A DNA stretch of 64,000 nucleotides, from contig NW_020170470.1 of the NCBI RefSeq assembly GCF_000524195.1, forward strand, positions 147,407 to 211,406, given 5' to 3'. Of the stretch, positions 1 to 14,300 are shown in pieces; position 1 is the stretch's first letter, and the number at the start of each line of letters is the position of its first letter. Source of the stretch: Echinococcus granulosus. Lineage: Eukaryota > Platyhelminthes > Cestoda > Cyclophyllidea > Taeniidae. The position numbers and the translations under genes are program-made. Below the pieces are notes generated by a model that was not told the origin of the DNA, made no database searches, and was given only the letters and a program-made list of their open reading frames with translations.

Positions 1-107
1 TCATAAGTGGTAGCACCGGGGACGGCGCTAAAAGTACAAGGGGGCTAATTCAAAGTACAAAAGTGGCGCCCCACCGGTACCGAGGGATAAACCACTATCG
101 TATTACA
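1..107 (-). repeat. Dispersed ~200 bp LTR-like repeat, copy A (cut by window edge)
   Basis: Read on the minus strand, this stretch matches the start of the repeat copies at 16781-16975 and 44530-44730. Shared features are a TAATACG start, a block reading GTGGTTTATCCCTCGGT and then GGCGCCACTTTTGT. The copy runs off the left edge of the window, and its last third is poorly conserved. It lies upstream of, or in an intron of, the RhoGEF gene. The match was found by eye. Confidence 0.6.
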
Positions 108-436
108 GTACTGTTGCCGTGTTGTAGCAAAACAAAGCAAGTGCGAAATCCCTATCATTTTTCTTCATATGATTCATTTAGTTTTTATGAGGGGTTTATG
201 AAAGAATATGGGTTTTCCTGAAATAAAAAAAGTAACATATTTGTTTCCGGTGTATTTAGTGCCTCCCATATATTTTTAATCCAACCCTAAATGTCCTCTT
301 AGTGCTAACATATGCGCTCTTTCCGTTACTAAATCTGAATTTGTATGGTGGAGGAATCCAAATGTTGTGGGCCCACAAATTGGATATTTCGACATGACTA
401 AAGTGTAATGGATCATATGGTTAACATTTTTTGTAG

Positions 437-3400
437 GTAGCGACCATTTTTGATGGCATTCCGTTTAAACCTGCAAAACGAGTAAGGTCAATTATGTGGT
501 CGTGCGTTTGGAGAGATTGAGTCTTCAGCTTAATTTAAGGCTCAGTCTAAAAGGATTGGCTGCGTCGGCAAATTCGTGTCTTTGTAGCAAATTATAATGC
601 GACTAAATACTTCCATATCATGCTCAAGTGTTCATTTTCAGCCAGTTTTTCTCGATGTATATTTGTATAAATTTGGTATTTTAATATGATCATGTTAATT
701 TCCGCGAGATGGTTATTTTGACATTTCAATTTCCCTGCACTGAGCAGCTCGCCTCTAAATGCTTGGAATTCGCTAGCACTTTAGCTAGAGCTAGTTGGGG
801 TTACTCCCAAATTTTTGTCGCAAATTAATCTCAAAATGACTGTTTTTTATTTCAACAGGCATGCGAAAGAGAACCGCGGACCAAGAGGCGGAATATACCT
901 GACTGTTATATGATTATTATACAGCGTTGGACTAAGATTGAGACGCTCCTATCGGGAATCATATCAGACACTATTGGTAGGTTACACTTGAAGGGGTCAT
1001 ACGCGCTCAGTGTGCCGAAGGCATTTCACTTTGTATTGCCATGTGCAATGCAATGACCAAGATTCATCGGTTTTTACAACTGTGTTCCTATTGATAACTG
1101 CACCACTATAAAATTAAACTGTGGAACTTTTGTTCTGGTTACATCAAAGTATAGTTTGTGTATTTGACAAATAAGATAGTTATCTACTGACTTCTTCCCC
1201 ATGGTAAGAGTAGTTTGTTTCATTCGATCGTAGGTTCTGGTGGATGGACGTTTTCCATCCTTTTTCGAACTTCCAAGTGCTGTAAGACAATTTGGATTAG
1301 GACTCTGAAAACCTAAGCTGTATCACTTAATTTTGTTTCATATGCCGGGGCCCAAGATTGTTGCTTGTCATAGTAAAGATACTTGTATTTGACAGGATAA
1401 TCCCATATTAATGGAAAAAATCTAAATATCGGTAGTAAATGCTATGTGCATACCGAGCTGCAGCCTATCGCTTTTTACATGAGTAGATGTAAACCACTGA
1501 AACAACGTATTCAGTTAGTCCACAAGGGCCATGCTTTGAGGGCCATTTGAAGCCATCAGATGGCTTTAGTCGTTTGCACGAGGTGCTAATGGCAGTTAAC
1601 CTCTTAACTTTTGTTGGTGCCATAATCTAAGGGTATTACTGATCCGTATTTGCATTCCGGCTTTCGATTTCAATTTCTCCACACTGTTTTATGCCACAGT
1701 GAATTCGCAAACGCCTACATAAATAGTTTCAGTCACTTCGCTTATCACATTACGGCAGCATCTAATTTAATGTCACCGTGTTGTAAAACGTTAAGCTTCG
1801 CAATATTTTGACAGCATAATGTATGAAAAAAGGAAGTTCATAGGTAGCTGGGGTGAAAATTTTACTGATCTACTAAAAGTTGTAATAAAAATCTAAATAG
1901 GGTGTTTGAGGTTTTCAGTCCTCATTTCGGAAATGTCTTGTGGCGGCCCACGTGAATAAGTGTGCAATTAATGAATAAAAGTACAGATTTACTATCTGGT
2001 GTTGAAATTGTTGTTGGGAAAATATGTCGAAAGTTCATGACGGTGAAGGAAATTGTCTGAAAATGGTTTTGCGCTGTAAGTAAGTAAACCAATACAAATA
2101 ATTTTCCATTTTTTAGTTCAAGATGACTCAACTGAGCTTGACGACCTTAATACATCCCGAAGGGCAGCACAGGGTCTGCTTCTAGGTGCGCAGCAGAAAA
2201 TGACCGATCTGGTGCATGCAGAGAAGCTGCGTTACTTTGCGGACAACCTGAAGGAGGATTGGGTCGACGTCGACAGCAGCAATACGAAACACAAAACCCT
2301 CCTAGAATGGATGAAAGCCTCGGATGCAAAGTTAATTAACTACGACAAACTGGCTGTTCAGGGCCGCAAGGAAGGTGGTAAACCGTGCAACATTGGTCAG
2401 CATTTAACATTTCCAGATATTCTTCGCTAATTTCTTACAGTGTAATGCTATTTTACGGGGCGTTTTCACATAATTTTTAATTCAAGTACTACCTTCTTTA
2501 CTCTATTTAAGCGAGACGAGTCACATTCGGGTTCAAATGTTCAATTTTAAAACTTTCGATACGTTTTTTCAAATATTCATTTTGACTAGTTTAGCGACGC
2601 GTTTATTCGATTTCTTGAAAGTAAGCCACTGACCAAATAACAATTTATTTTCAGTAATTACTACTGGGTCAAGGCTTCCATTAGTGTTTCATTTGTCAGG
2701 AATGTAGTTATTGTGGATAATTGTTCATTTCATATTATAGGTCTCAGATGGATTAATGTCCTAGATATTACGAATTAATAACTCCCTGCTAGGAAGGTGG
2801 ATTTTAGACACGAAATTAACGTTGTGTGTTATTGATGATTCGCACATTTCTGATACCTCATTAAATGGGAACCTCGAGCCCTGATTTGCGTTTCATTAAT
2901 ATCGTGTTTGTGTAGTTGTTTTTTTTGAGACTTCTAAATTTTTATGAATGTCGTGTGTTGGACCCAGAGTTTCGTAACCATTTTAGCTTCCTTTCATAAT
3001 TCATTTTGTTGCAGTGGTTTATCGTTTGCTCGGTTTTGGGAGTAAGGATGGTTTTTTCTTTTCATTTTAACAATCATATATATTTGCATAAAGTGCAGAA
3101 CTCCATGGTGTGGCGCTCAAAGATTGCTTCTTCCTCCTTCGACAAGACCCCGAAACTGGGAAATTCTCTCTTTATCGCGATACAAATATGGTGAGAAATT
3201 CCTTCAGGATCGTCTAAAATAGTGTAAAACGTTATGGGCGAAAATTTACTTCCCATTCCCTTTTTTATTCACATGTTCGCATTAGTGTGAAATATTCTCA
3301 CAAAATTATTTTAATTTATTACTGCATAAGTTACACTAATATTAATGTGTATTGTGGCTGACAGAAATATCGACACTTCCTGTCGCGTAGTTTACACTCT

Positions 3401-6400
3401 ATCATAACCCTTCGTCGAATTTTGGAAAATGATATTTAAGGATATGGCCATTCCAATGGATAAAGACGTTGGATCAATTTTTGATGATAATCTAGCAAAA
3501 AAGGACTAGATTTGAGTTGGAAATAGCGTTAACTAATAACTTAATCTCTCGATCGTTGCTTCAAAAGAATGTTTATTTTTTCTACTTTTGTCTTACTAAA
3601 ATGACGCTCCTTTTTGGTAATAATTGTTTCTAAGTCATACGAACAGCGATGAACATTACTCCTTAGTTCACTTTTAATTTCTAAACTTGTTTTACCAAAG
3701 AAAACTCTTAAAAATTAAGTGAGGGAATTAGAGGCAAGTTCTCATTTATTGCTATCGCAACGCAGCCTCCTATTCTCATATGGACCAAGCACTTCGGGTA
3801 CTTCCGCGATCAAGCCGGTTCACCGCTTACGTTCATCATTCTCATGGACTCAAAGAACGCTGCGCCGACTTTGAGCAAATTCGTCTGCTCCACACATGAC
3901 GAGGTCGCTCGGTGGCAAAAGGTATTCACAGAAGGATTTGACAATTTCGGCAAAGTAGACGAGCCAGAAGTGGAGAGTATGCGTAAGCTGTCAGCTTGCC
4001 TATTTACCCGTATGAATACCTCTGTTAGTCAATTTTGGCTGATATCAACTGGAGCTTCTGTTACTTTGGTGCAGCCGAACTTTTTTCTTTGCCACTATTT
4101 TGCGATGTTCATTAATTAAAGATATGATTTTGTGTTAACCGGTTTTCCCGCTTAGAAGCAAGCTTGAATTTTTGAATATCAAGGCGCTTAGATCATTTGC
4201 TTTTATATAATTTCATTTTATAGTTCATCTGAAAATTATATACTTCGAAGGTATCCTGTGCTTGTGCTATTCATTTTCAGTGTTGATGCTTGTTCTCTCT
4301 AAAACAACCATTTTAAAGTTTATATTGAGCCGTAGGAAGGTTGTTCGATTATTGTTGGCAAAGCTATTAAGGATGACAGATAACATCTCCGAAGGCGATG
4401 TTATTTTATTAATAATACAAATATGCCTTTGAACATGCTCATAAATGTTTTTGTAGTGCTGCAAAAGAATACTAGAGTGCTTGAAGCAGCAGAAGAACGC
4501 AGGAAGCGACAGGAGGAGAAATTGGAGTTAATAAGCCAGCTAACTACCGATATATTCGCTCAATGGGATGTTCGAAATACGGTCTTTAGGACGCTCTTCG
4601 TTGACGAGGGTCTTACCACATCAGCGTCGCGGTCAAATAGCGGATGTTCAACGAACAGGGAACAGCAACTAAATCGACGCTCTTTGACCAGCCAATCGGA
4701 CATCCAACAGGTTGATGGTGAACAGATGAGAGTGCGTAGTCTTCATGAGAGATTCATGAAAAGTGGTGCGTTTAGAGGCTCTGAATGTTTTCCACCCTCT
4801 CAAACCGCTTCAACGCAAAGATTAGTCTTATTGCTGATAGCTCTTCCATAGAGTTAACCGTTATCTTTCCACCAAAAGCTTTATTCAATTTATTAATCTC
4901 GTAGGCAACGGCCTAAATCATAATCTATAAGGTGTTTTGCTGGCTGCTTTCTCCAAATATGGTACAATTACCGTGTGAAATGATTGAAATTTCTCTGTTT
5001 AGAGTCATCACACCGTTTTCTTGGTACGAACTTCCTCTCTTACATTTGAGCTAAAAATTTTGCCGCGTTTGCTTTTTGATGATCAATGAGCTGAGATCGT
5101 TGGCGTCGTATCCAGTTGCTAGTTAACAAATCAAGATTGCCATCGTTATCAGTGATCTTCAAAGCACATCAAACGAACTTCCCCATTTTAGTTATGATGA
5201 GATGCATCGCAAAGTACAGATTCAAATTTTACATCTTGATAGTAAGCAAGTAATCAGGTGCTCTTTAACGTTGTACCGCGCCCAGCATGAAATTGTAGTG
5301 CGGATGACTTCGAGTCCATTTTTGTTTTCTTTTTTAAAGTCATGCGCCTGGCTAACTTATGCGGTGAGGCGGACTCTACGTGCCTGAGTCGCAGCGCCTC
5401 CGATGCTGCCGATCGTCGCCCTTCTTGCTCCAGCATCACGACGCCGACGCCCGACACCAGCGGTGGCACCGACTCTTCCAAAAGTAAACCGCTTTTTCGT
5501 CATTCTGTCCTCAGTAGGATTGTGTGGCTTCTTGTCGTTCTCAAGTAAAATTAACCATTTATTCAATGCACTACCCCGTACTGTCTTGACACAGCGTAGA
5601 AGTTGTGGTACATTAGTCCTTGTGGCTGACTTGGACGAATGATTTATTGAAAATATCAATTGTAAGACTAAAGCAGCGTTTTCTGTTCTTGTGTTTTTTA
5701 TCAACATTTAAGTGTTTTTGATACGGTATTCTTACCTATTTTCGAACACAGGACGATGTTCTTTTGTAGAATGGAACTGTAAAGACTACAAGATCACCTG
5801 CATCTTAATGGTTTTCTTCTGGACCTCTTAAGATGGTTGCATTTAGATATCTGTACCATCGGCTTATTTGGGTCCTAGGGCCTTGTCTTTTACTGAACGG
5901 CCCTCGTTATGATAACTACTGAACTGGCTTATGCATGTGGCATTATGCCAACGCGTCAATGCCTTAGGTTTCTGAGCGACTTAATTCACCTTGTAGAATG
6001 CCTATTTAAACCAATCATTCCCCGTTGAAGTTCACCAGCCAAATAATTTAATATAACCTACTTCATCCTTCTATAGTATGTCAGTTGTTTTCAATTGGAA
6101 ACATTCTAACTACACTTAATTTACACCATAAATGCCTATGATTTATGAAAATTATTCACGCCTCTAAGCAGTTTTCCTCTCCAAATATCGATTCGTTGAA
6201 TTATTTTTTTTTTCCAAAGTAGTCGTCACCGTGATCTCTTTCTATAGTCAGGTCGCCTTCTAAGATTCATGAAATTATGCATGAAGCTGCTTCATCAAAC
6301 GGATTGGAATTTCCCTATTAACAGCAAATGCCTATTCTTACCCCACCTACAGAGCGCCCTGAAAAAGAAGGCGTTACCTCTCGAATTAAACCCAAGGTAG

Positions 6401-9400
6401 GCGGTTCTATACCTGTGGAGCATTATGCTGTAAGTGCATGAGTTTCAATTTTGAATTTACTCTGCGCAGAGTCATCACATGAAGTCGAGTCAGCGCAATA
6501 GTATGGAGGTAAATATCACACTCACCGTACGCATGTTTTCGTCTCGCGTCAACATATCTACTGAAGAAAACGAATCGTTTCATCTAACCCCACACAACAT
6601 CATTTTATTTAACCCGGTCACTCACAATCTATTTATCCACACCAAACTATGAATCAAAACAAATCATGTGCAAACACCAATGCGTCACTTTCATTTACTG
6701 CACAATATTCATTAATACTTGATACGTATACAGGACTGAATAAGTACAACTTCATTCAGATAATGACGCTGAGCCAGAAATTTTGTGAATATTGTTTAAG
6801 GGCCTTAAATTCACCGGTGGAGATTACGGTCCCTCGGTTACACATCATAATATGTTCTGCTTTACAGTATTTAGAACCACGGGTATGCTTATAACAAAGA
6901 TTTTCTACTCCTATTTAAATCATTATAGGCAATGCTTTGTCCAAACTTAGGGTGGATTAATTGTTTACAGCATACCAGTTTTGTAGGTTCTACTGACCTT
7001 TTCATTTAGGTTAACTTGTTTAAATTGCGTTAAAACACCTTTGTTAGGGTAAACAGAGATTAAATTAGTGGATCAGAGTCTCATTCACCGTTTGTTGATG
7101 AGTGTTTAGAAATTCTTCTTACATCTACTTTGTTTAAAAATGCCGGTTCGGTCAAATACCTTGCGGGTTGTTTTGTTTAATCTGCCTAAATAAGAACCTT
7201 AATGAATATCGTATGGATCAGATATCGAGATGCATTTATTCATTACCTTGTGCTTACCGCTTGCAATATCCTTACCGCAATGCTAGCAGATTGATTGATC
7301 CTGGTGAGTGCTTAGTGTCGCTTTATTATTGTGGATAACATCTACCTGTTTTGAGGAAAAGGATCCCTAAAGGTTTTGTATGTTTCATTCGCATTAAGTC
7401 CCAAAACCGGCTTTCCAATCTGTTGCGAACGGGTAGTCGCCGTCGTGCCGATGGCTCCGCAAGTCTTGCCGCCTCCACGGACTTTCAGCGGGACTACCTG
7501 TCCTCCGATCTAGACCGTTCCGAGGGCACTTCTGAGTCCTCCCTAACGTGTCTCGCTACTCCTGCCCTCCTCATAGCGGACATCCAGGAGCTCGCTCGCT
7601 CCCTTCTTGTGCGTCCTCATGGTCCCTTTGTAGGCTTTTCAAAAGAGTGGGATGAGGTGGGAGCTTCAGATTGCGTTCCGTAGAACGAATGGAGGCCTGA
7701 ATGACTATTTATGCAAATGTTCATATCTCATTTTTCAAGCAAATTCAAGATGACTTTGCTGTTCAGTGTTTTGGTTAGTTAACTTTACCATTTAATCGGG
7801 TTCAGTGAATAGGTCAACCAATAATTGTGCTATTTTTTTCAGAGAAATAACTAGACAGTTGTATAGTAGGTGAAACATTCGCTTGCAAGTCAATCAAGCC
7901 ATTTCGGTTTGTTGTTATCAAGTAACCGCTTTCCTTCGCCATCTAGGAAAACTACGATGGACAGCATATACGCTGTTTGGAGTTGGAAAAAGATAATCTC
8001 CGTCTAAAAACCGAAGTCGAAATAACTGGAGGAGTAAGCTATCACTGTGTATTTTCAAGTATCTGTGTTATCTATCCAAGTAGTTTTGTTGATTTACATT
8101 GAGACTTGTTCATTGGATAAGATTAAGCAACAGCCGACTACCACTGTCAAATTCCGCATAAATTGCTTATGAGATATTGTTTCATTGACCTTATTGTTTC
8201 CGTTCCCCAAATCGGTGCTTTTTTCAGCAAACTTCAATCAATATGAAACGCGAGTTGGAGTGTCTGCGGTCCCTTCAAAAGAAGACTGAGGATGAACAAA
8301 ATGCGTGGAACTCCCACAAACAGAAAGAGGAGGCACGGCTTGAGCGAGAGGATCAGAAATTAAAGAACCTGGCTAAAGATCTTGGGGAGAAGCAAAAGCA
8401 ATATGAAGAGGATAGTAGAACTTTGCAGGAGCTTATTGACCTGCATGCTCGTCGTGGTGTCGACGTGAGTCGACTGAGAGGGCACGGTAAGTTAATCACC
8501 CAGTCTTCTTGCTAATCAACTGCAGCGCCGTCACGTTTCACAAGTCACTTGCCCATTCTTCTAGGATCGAACACCAATTTGTACGCCACCCCGCAGCCGG
8601 AGTTTGGCAGGAATCTTAACTCCTACCTCTCTCATGGTCCGTCCTCTCGAAGCGAAGGAGATATGGTGAGCATACATTCTCCCACTTGTATGCAGTGGGA
8701 CGACTCATAAATTATATCATATTTTATGTGATTTAACTGATAATCATGTAACTTTTGGAAAGTTCTAGGAATTATATGTCTGATTGTATAGTATTCCGAA
8801 GTTAACATTGCAAATTTGTCATTTTTTCCAAAAGCCTCTGCTTATTAGCATATAGAGAAAGGCAGTGCCTTCCTCAAAAAATTGTTTTGCAGTCGTGTCT
8901 AATGCATACACCTTGACAGCACCTGTGGAGAAGTTCACAGACAATGATATAAACAAAATTTGAACATTAACCGCTTGCATTGACTAATCCTTGGGGTCAC
9001 CTTGACTGCGTAGTGCATTCCCAGATGTCCCCATCTTTCTTTTTACCACCCTATTAACTGGGAATGTGGAGTTCCCTCTGATCCTTGTCAATTAGAAATT
9101 TCACAATCATTATCTCAGCCAAAGCTGCAATATCACTAGCCACCATTTACACGCACCATGCATGCATTATAACGCTGGCCAGTCGCAATGAGGTGTACCA
9201 CTTACCTATGCAATAAAGTTAACGCCTCTGCATTGTTCTTTAGCTCCTTCCTAGATGCTTACAAGCTTATACAGAAAAGGTACTCCTCCTACCCAGCTTA
9301 GTGACAGCTTGTTTACTTTCGAAAAGGTTACGTGCCCATCATTCACATCGCTAACACTTTTATTATTTATCCTGCGGCTCAAATTCCGCCTAGTTACCAA

Positions 9401-10640
9401 GCTTATATTTTATTTAAACTGAAGGCTTCGTTTTTATTGCTTCAATACGACCAACCTAAAGACAGGCATGATTTTACTCCTTAATTCTTCATAGCTCATG
9501 CTATTTAGGGTCACAGAGGTTATTTTCTCGCGCCTACGTCGAAGGTAACTTTGTATTACTCATTTTTTAAGCAATCTTTAACGCGTCCTCAACCTTTGAC
9601 ATGATTAGCAATTTATTCGACTTCCTTCGAGTCGCATTTACTTAATGGAATTGGAGGCTCCATTAGTGAATGGGGGGGAATCGCAAATAATTTTGTTCAT
9701 AAACGTGAAAAATTATGCTAAAATGAGGAAATAGTCAAAGCAATAAGGTTTTCGGCTCATTTGGGCGCTAGTGGAAGGATAATTGGAGGATATAAGATTG
9801 AGCAATATTCATTCGCCAAAGTGGATGAAATTGTTTGCAGTAACATCAGAGTGCTTAGATCTAATGCTAAGCAAATGCTACCTGATCCTTTCTGTACTGC
9901 CTCTGACAAGTATTTTTGACCAGATAATGTGTTTGTGCCGTGTTGAGATGTGATAGTACTAACCCTTTATGCCAGATCGTACTCACATTTCGATGGTTCA
10001 TGCTCATATCATTAATATTGTTTACAGGATCCAGGAGAAAGGCGGACTGTGGACCGCGCTAGTCTTCCGCCTTCAACAAAGACCCGTGCTACTTCCAACG
10101 AAAGTTCACGCAGAAGGCACGGGAACTATCCCCTGAACCTTCATAATTATCCGGTGTGTACCAGGAAATAGAAGAAATATCCCATGGTGTAGAATATTTT
10201 GGTTATTAAATGCTCCACATATCTTAAAACTAGCCACTTTTCCGAGTGGAAGCGTCCCCGGGTCTTTGTAATGTTGACCGCTTTCGTTCAATTATCTTTG
10301 ATCCTTGTGTTGCCTAGTGCTTAAACTCTACATAATTTTGAGTTATCGTACGGCCCGTTTTTTGTGTGCGAAAACAACCGCAATCATAGGAAAATCACGT
10401 TCCATTCGTAATCAGGTTCTATTTATGATATTGAAATGCTTTTCCCAAATGACCAGTGTTTTTTTGATTTAGACTGAGCATAGCTACTATTCAAACACTG
10501 TTCCGTCGAGACCTCCAGCTGGCCCGCATTCGGTCGTAGAGTCACAGAGACACATGAGCACGACAAGCTCAACACTCGGCAGTCTTCCCGCAAAACTTGC
10601 CTCCAAGTCACGAAGCTCCAAAAGCTATCTGCGGCACTAG
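437..10640 (+). CDS. Rho guanine nucleotide exchange factor (DH-PH-coiled coil), 3' part of gene
   Basis: The protein would load GTP on a Rho GTPase at the membrane or cytoskeleton. Phase-consistent exons: 437-481, 859-976, 2117-2377, 3099-3190, 3766-3982, 4457-4765, 5340-5483, 6353-6396, 7399-7608, 7947-8033, 8228-8486, 8565-8665, 10028-10153 and 10473-10640 (TAG), about 726 residues. The first two exons give the last DH helices (NIPDCYMIIIQRWTKIETLL). Exons 3-5 give the DH-PH linker and PH domain, ending with the family-like CSTHDEVARWQKVF helix. Exons 6, 9, 10 and 11 carry charged coiled-coil segments (EERRKRQEEKLELI and LEREDQKLKNLAKDL). PH followed by coiled coil fits the ARHGEF2/ARHGEF18/ARHGEF28/AKAP13 group; the exact orthologue is not settled. 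The 5' exons, including most of the DH domain, lie outside or were not found. Confidence 0.8.
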
Positions 10641-11043
10641 CACCGCCTACTGCCTCCCTCTCACCCCACTCAGTCCTCGCTCACCTCGCACTGAACGATA
10701 ACCCAAGGTCCGACTTGCGCCTTCTCGATTATGGAAAGTTACAGCCCTTGTCAAAACTGCTGTTCTCTATCCCTTCTTTGCCATGCTCAAATGTTATCTT
10801 TTGCTACTTTGCGGCTCTAAAATACGCAAAATGTTTAGCGTACCAATACAAATACGACGTTGGGAAGCAGGACTATCCCACTGAACCCTAGTGAATGGTG
10901 GAGGTGAAATGCTGGAGATAACTCTGTACCTTTTGCATTAACATTCGGTGGTTAAACAACCTATTCAATTTTCGGACACTTTTGTATACGAATGCAAAGT
11001 TAAATGTACAGAAATATGAAGAAATGAATGGGTCATATCTCGG
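10641..11043. other. Convergent intergenic / 3' UTR region
   Basis: About 400 bases lie between the stop codons of the RhoGEF (+) and ILF2 (-). I see no further coding sequence. It must hold both 3' ends, but no canonical AATAAA stands out. Confidence 0.5.
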
Positions 11044-14000
11044 TCAAGGAACAACCACCGATTTAGTTGTAGTGTCGGGGGCTGTGGAGTGTGATTCCAA
11101 GCAGATAGGTTCAGGAAGTGCGATTTTCTCCCCGGGTAGGGCATTCGCCGCCTCCACAAGCTCGGCTGGAACGTTTTCATTAAAATCAGTTGTAAAGGAG
11201 GCGTGAATTAGCATAGGATGGCGTCTAAGCCACGCGCATATTTTTAAGTACTATGGTAATGCAGAACCCATAACGCAAGGCTTAACAATTCACCTTGAAA
11301 TTAGCTTTTTTTTCCCGTTAGACTCAAAGAAAAAAGGCTTGGAGGATTGGGTTCCACCTCCACAGCAACGAATGCGAATTAAGGCTTACCGAGTGTTATT
11401 GGTCTCGCAGGATGCATGTTAGAGAAGAGGATGGAGAACTTTTCAAGGTTTAAAATTTTACACACAGTCTGAGCGGCGCAGCACAATTCATCCTGCAGAG
11501 AAACAGACAGGTTACGGTGTACTGCAAGATCAATGAATGGTGAAATGGACCACGAGGATGCTACAAGATTAAAAATTATTGGAGGAAAATTCGAAAAAAA
11601 CACTTTGAAAGAATTGAAAAATACAGAAAAATCGAACAAATTCTAATGGGTATCAGCTTTGTTTTTTCAAACAAAAACGCAATATCCAATCGAATTTTTG
11701 TTTATGAGTCCCCATGGCCCATAAGTGTGCTCAAAATCGACATTTAAGGATTTTGGAGGCCTACCTGCTGAATGAGATTTAAGGAAACATGAACTCGCCG
11801 ATTCTGTGGTTCACAGGGGTCGATAATTCCAGTGCTGCCTGGGAGAAACAGGCCAGCAGCTAGGACTTGAATGACTCGTCTAAAAGTAAAATTTGGTGAG
11901 TGGCCATTTCGAGTGTTTTCACATGAACCAAAAGTATCGCAGTACAAGTAAACTTGTGTTAATGTTCAAAATGAACTAATGATTAACAGTTCATCACTGT
12001 GCTACGCATGCCTCTAGGACAATTAATTCGGGGGACTAACTTACCGGAAAGCGACAGAAAGTGGAAGGGGAGCATTCATGGGGTTGTGCATGACCGCATG
12101 AAAGGCCTAAGAAAAAATGAGGGCACGTAAGCACCATTGTTCGTAAAGGAGAGTGATGCGAAAATATTGGTATAAAAATGCATCAGCAACAACGAATCAA
12201 ATAATGCTCCCAAAATCTTGTCAAACTGGACGGAACACTGTTTGAAAAGCGCAAAAAAAGGCCTATGGTTAGTATTTTTGACAGCGCTTACGAGGAGATC
12301 CACTTGCCAGGGGGTGAGGTGATTAAAGCCAACAAATCTTCGTCTTAAATCCTTCAATAAGCGTATGAGTGCTTTGACGCTGGTCAAAAGTAAAAAATAA
12401 AATAGGATTAACACAACAAATTAGGCAAGATTTCATACCATATTAAAGCACTGTCAAGAACGGAAGGAAGAGTAAAAGCCTTTGTTTACATGGTACTTGA
12501 AATAAAACTTAGAAACGAAAAGTGGGGGCGTTAATTAAGTATGACAGTAATGATATGGCATAAGCAACACTTATTTTGGTAGAGACAACCGCAGAGTTGG
12601 TAGCCTGCTTTTTAAAAAGATGGAAGGTGTGAACCACAGACAAATTTGTAGAATTTATCGTTCATTGTTTAGAATGAAAGCTTGAACTTTTTTTCCACCA
12701 GTAAGCATCCTACCAATGGAGTGGCCACTGACCGTGTGAGAAGGGTGTGAGACACGAGCACTTCAGCTTACTTCGCGTGCGCGGCCCTTTCCTCGGCCCA
12801 GCGGGCATGGACGATGGCGGCGTGAGCAACGTGCTGGTCCGGTGGGCTTACTATCACCAAAAAGTAAAAAATGTGATCCACTTTACATAATGCCTCAAAA
12901 AAGATTCACGTGCAAAGGGAACTCAACAAGCTATATGGCATAGACAGCCTGCGGATCCCTTAGGAAACAACGGTAACAATCCTATTCGAGTCCAAAACCT
13001 ATCGAATATAAATTCAGTTACGAAACAGGAGAGTAAATAATGAGAATCTATAGTGATATCAAATAATTTGGCGTCAATAAAAAAGCTTAATGGCTTTGCT
13101 AAAATAAAAAAAAATCGATGCAATTTAGGACATTGACAAGCAAATATTTTATATAAAGAAGGATTTAAGAAGTCCATGTCCACAAATTCGACTTATTACC
13201 CACAAATCAAATGTACGGGAGGTGCTACTGGGTTAGTTTATGCTCTGGTAAACGGAATATGAAACGAAAACGGCCTCCAATAACCAAAATGGGACCATTT
13301 TGGGAAGGCAAATACATTTAGATTGAGTTAGTTCTAAGTGAAATAAAAATTTGGTTATTCTCTTAAGTTGAGACTAGGGAAACCGTGTACTTCCATAAAA
13401 AAGCCGTGAAAAAATAGTTGTTAAACGCAAAATCCCCAAGTGTTCGCAAAAACAACTTACTATGCAGTCCAGTTTCTGTATTGCTTATTGCACTAAAATT
13501 TTGTACAGCAAACGCCACACGAATGCAGACACCGAGGTACTCAAGGTCAAAACCGTAGGGCTGATGAATGATTTCAAGAGGTTCCTCGGGTTCTTCGATC
13601 TCTTTGTCCAAAAATTTCTGCTTTAGCAGGAGGCTAATGTTCCTAGCCATCTCAAAAGTGGGCGAATCGCGTAGCAGAACGACAACATCTGCCAAGCAAT
13701 GTCCCGCCAACATCGTACCCTCTTTGAAGGAGCCAACCACCCGGATTTCTTCAATTTGCTAAATTAGAGCGTGAACACTGGGAACAACTAGCAAAGACAC
13801 ATAATAGTGGCATTTGAAGTACCAAAGTATGAAATTTCATCAAAAGAAGTGTACAGGAAATCTCATAAACTAAATACCAAAGTTAACTCATAAGGTTGAA
13901 CAAAATTAGTGTTTTTAGCCCCAATTACTAAAGGGGACGACATGCCAGAAATCAACAAATGCATACCTTTGTCTAATCGCAAGTTAGGATAGGACTTAGC

Positions 14001-14300
14001 GCAAGCTTAGTGATTTGAATTTTTAAATAACTACTGAATATGCTAACATTACATTGAAATACTCACTCCGATTTGAGAGTGCCCTTTTTCAAGAGCAATT
14101 GACTCCAAATATTCCACGACTTTGGCTACCAAAGTCGCGACAGCCTGTTGTTCGCCAAGCGAGGGAGTTAATTGTGAATGAGAATCCATTAGAAGCTTCG
14201 AGAGCCTCTCATTCTCTTGGGGAACTTCAGCTCCAGGAAAAATTGCTGAACAGCAAATAGGGTCGAAGGGCATATGCGCCGTGTAGGAATTCGGGCGCAT
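11044..14300 (-). CDS. ILF2: Interleukin enhancer-binding factor 2 homologue (NF45), DZF domain
   Basis: In animals NF45 pairs with ILF3/NF90 or ZFR-type DZF proteins to bind double-stranded RNA and act in transcription, ribosome biogenesis and RNA processing. Exons, 5' to 3' on the minus strand: 14300-14067, 13758-13461, 12850-12772, 12379-12292, 12106-12045, 11879-11765, 11492-11390 and 11165-11044. All phases agree, giving about 366 residues against about 390 in human. Diagnostic stretches are HMPFDP near the N-terminus, VGSFKEGTMLAGH (nucleotidyltransferase-like core), IVHARWAEE, ALIRLLKDLRRRF, HAVMHNP and LAAGLFLPGSTGIIDPCEP. The ATG at 14300 directly follows a possible acceptor (gttag), so a further 5' exon may exist. 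The last exon (PAELVEAANALPGEKIALPEP) is joined by phase and a weak acceptor; it is the least certain part. Confidence 0.9.

Noticed and set aside
7609..7683. Continuation of the RhoGEF exon to the stop at 7681
   Set aside because: A GTGCGT donor at 7609 joins in phase to the coiled-coil exon at 7947, which better fits the family.
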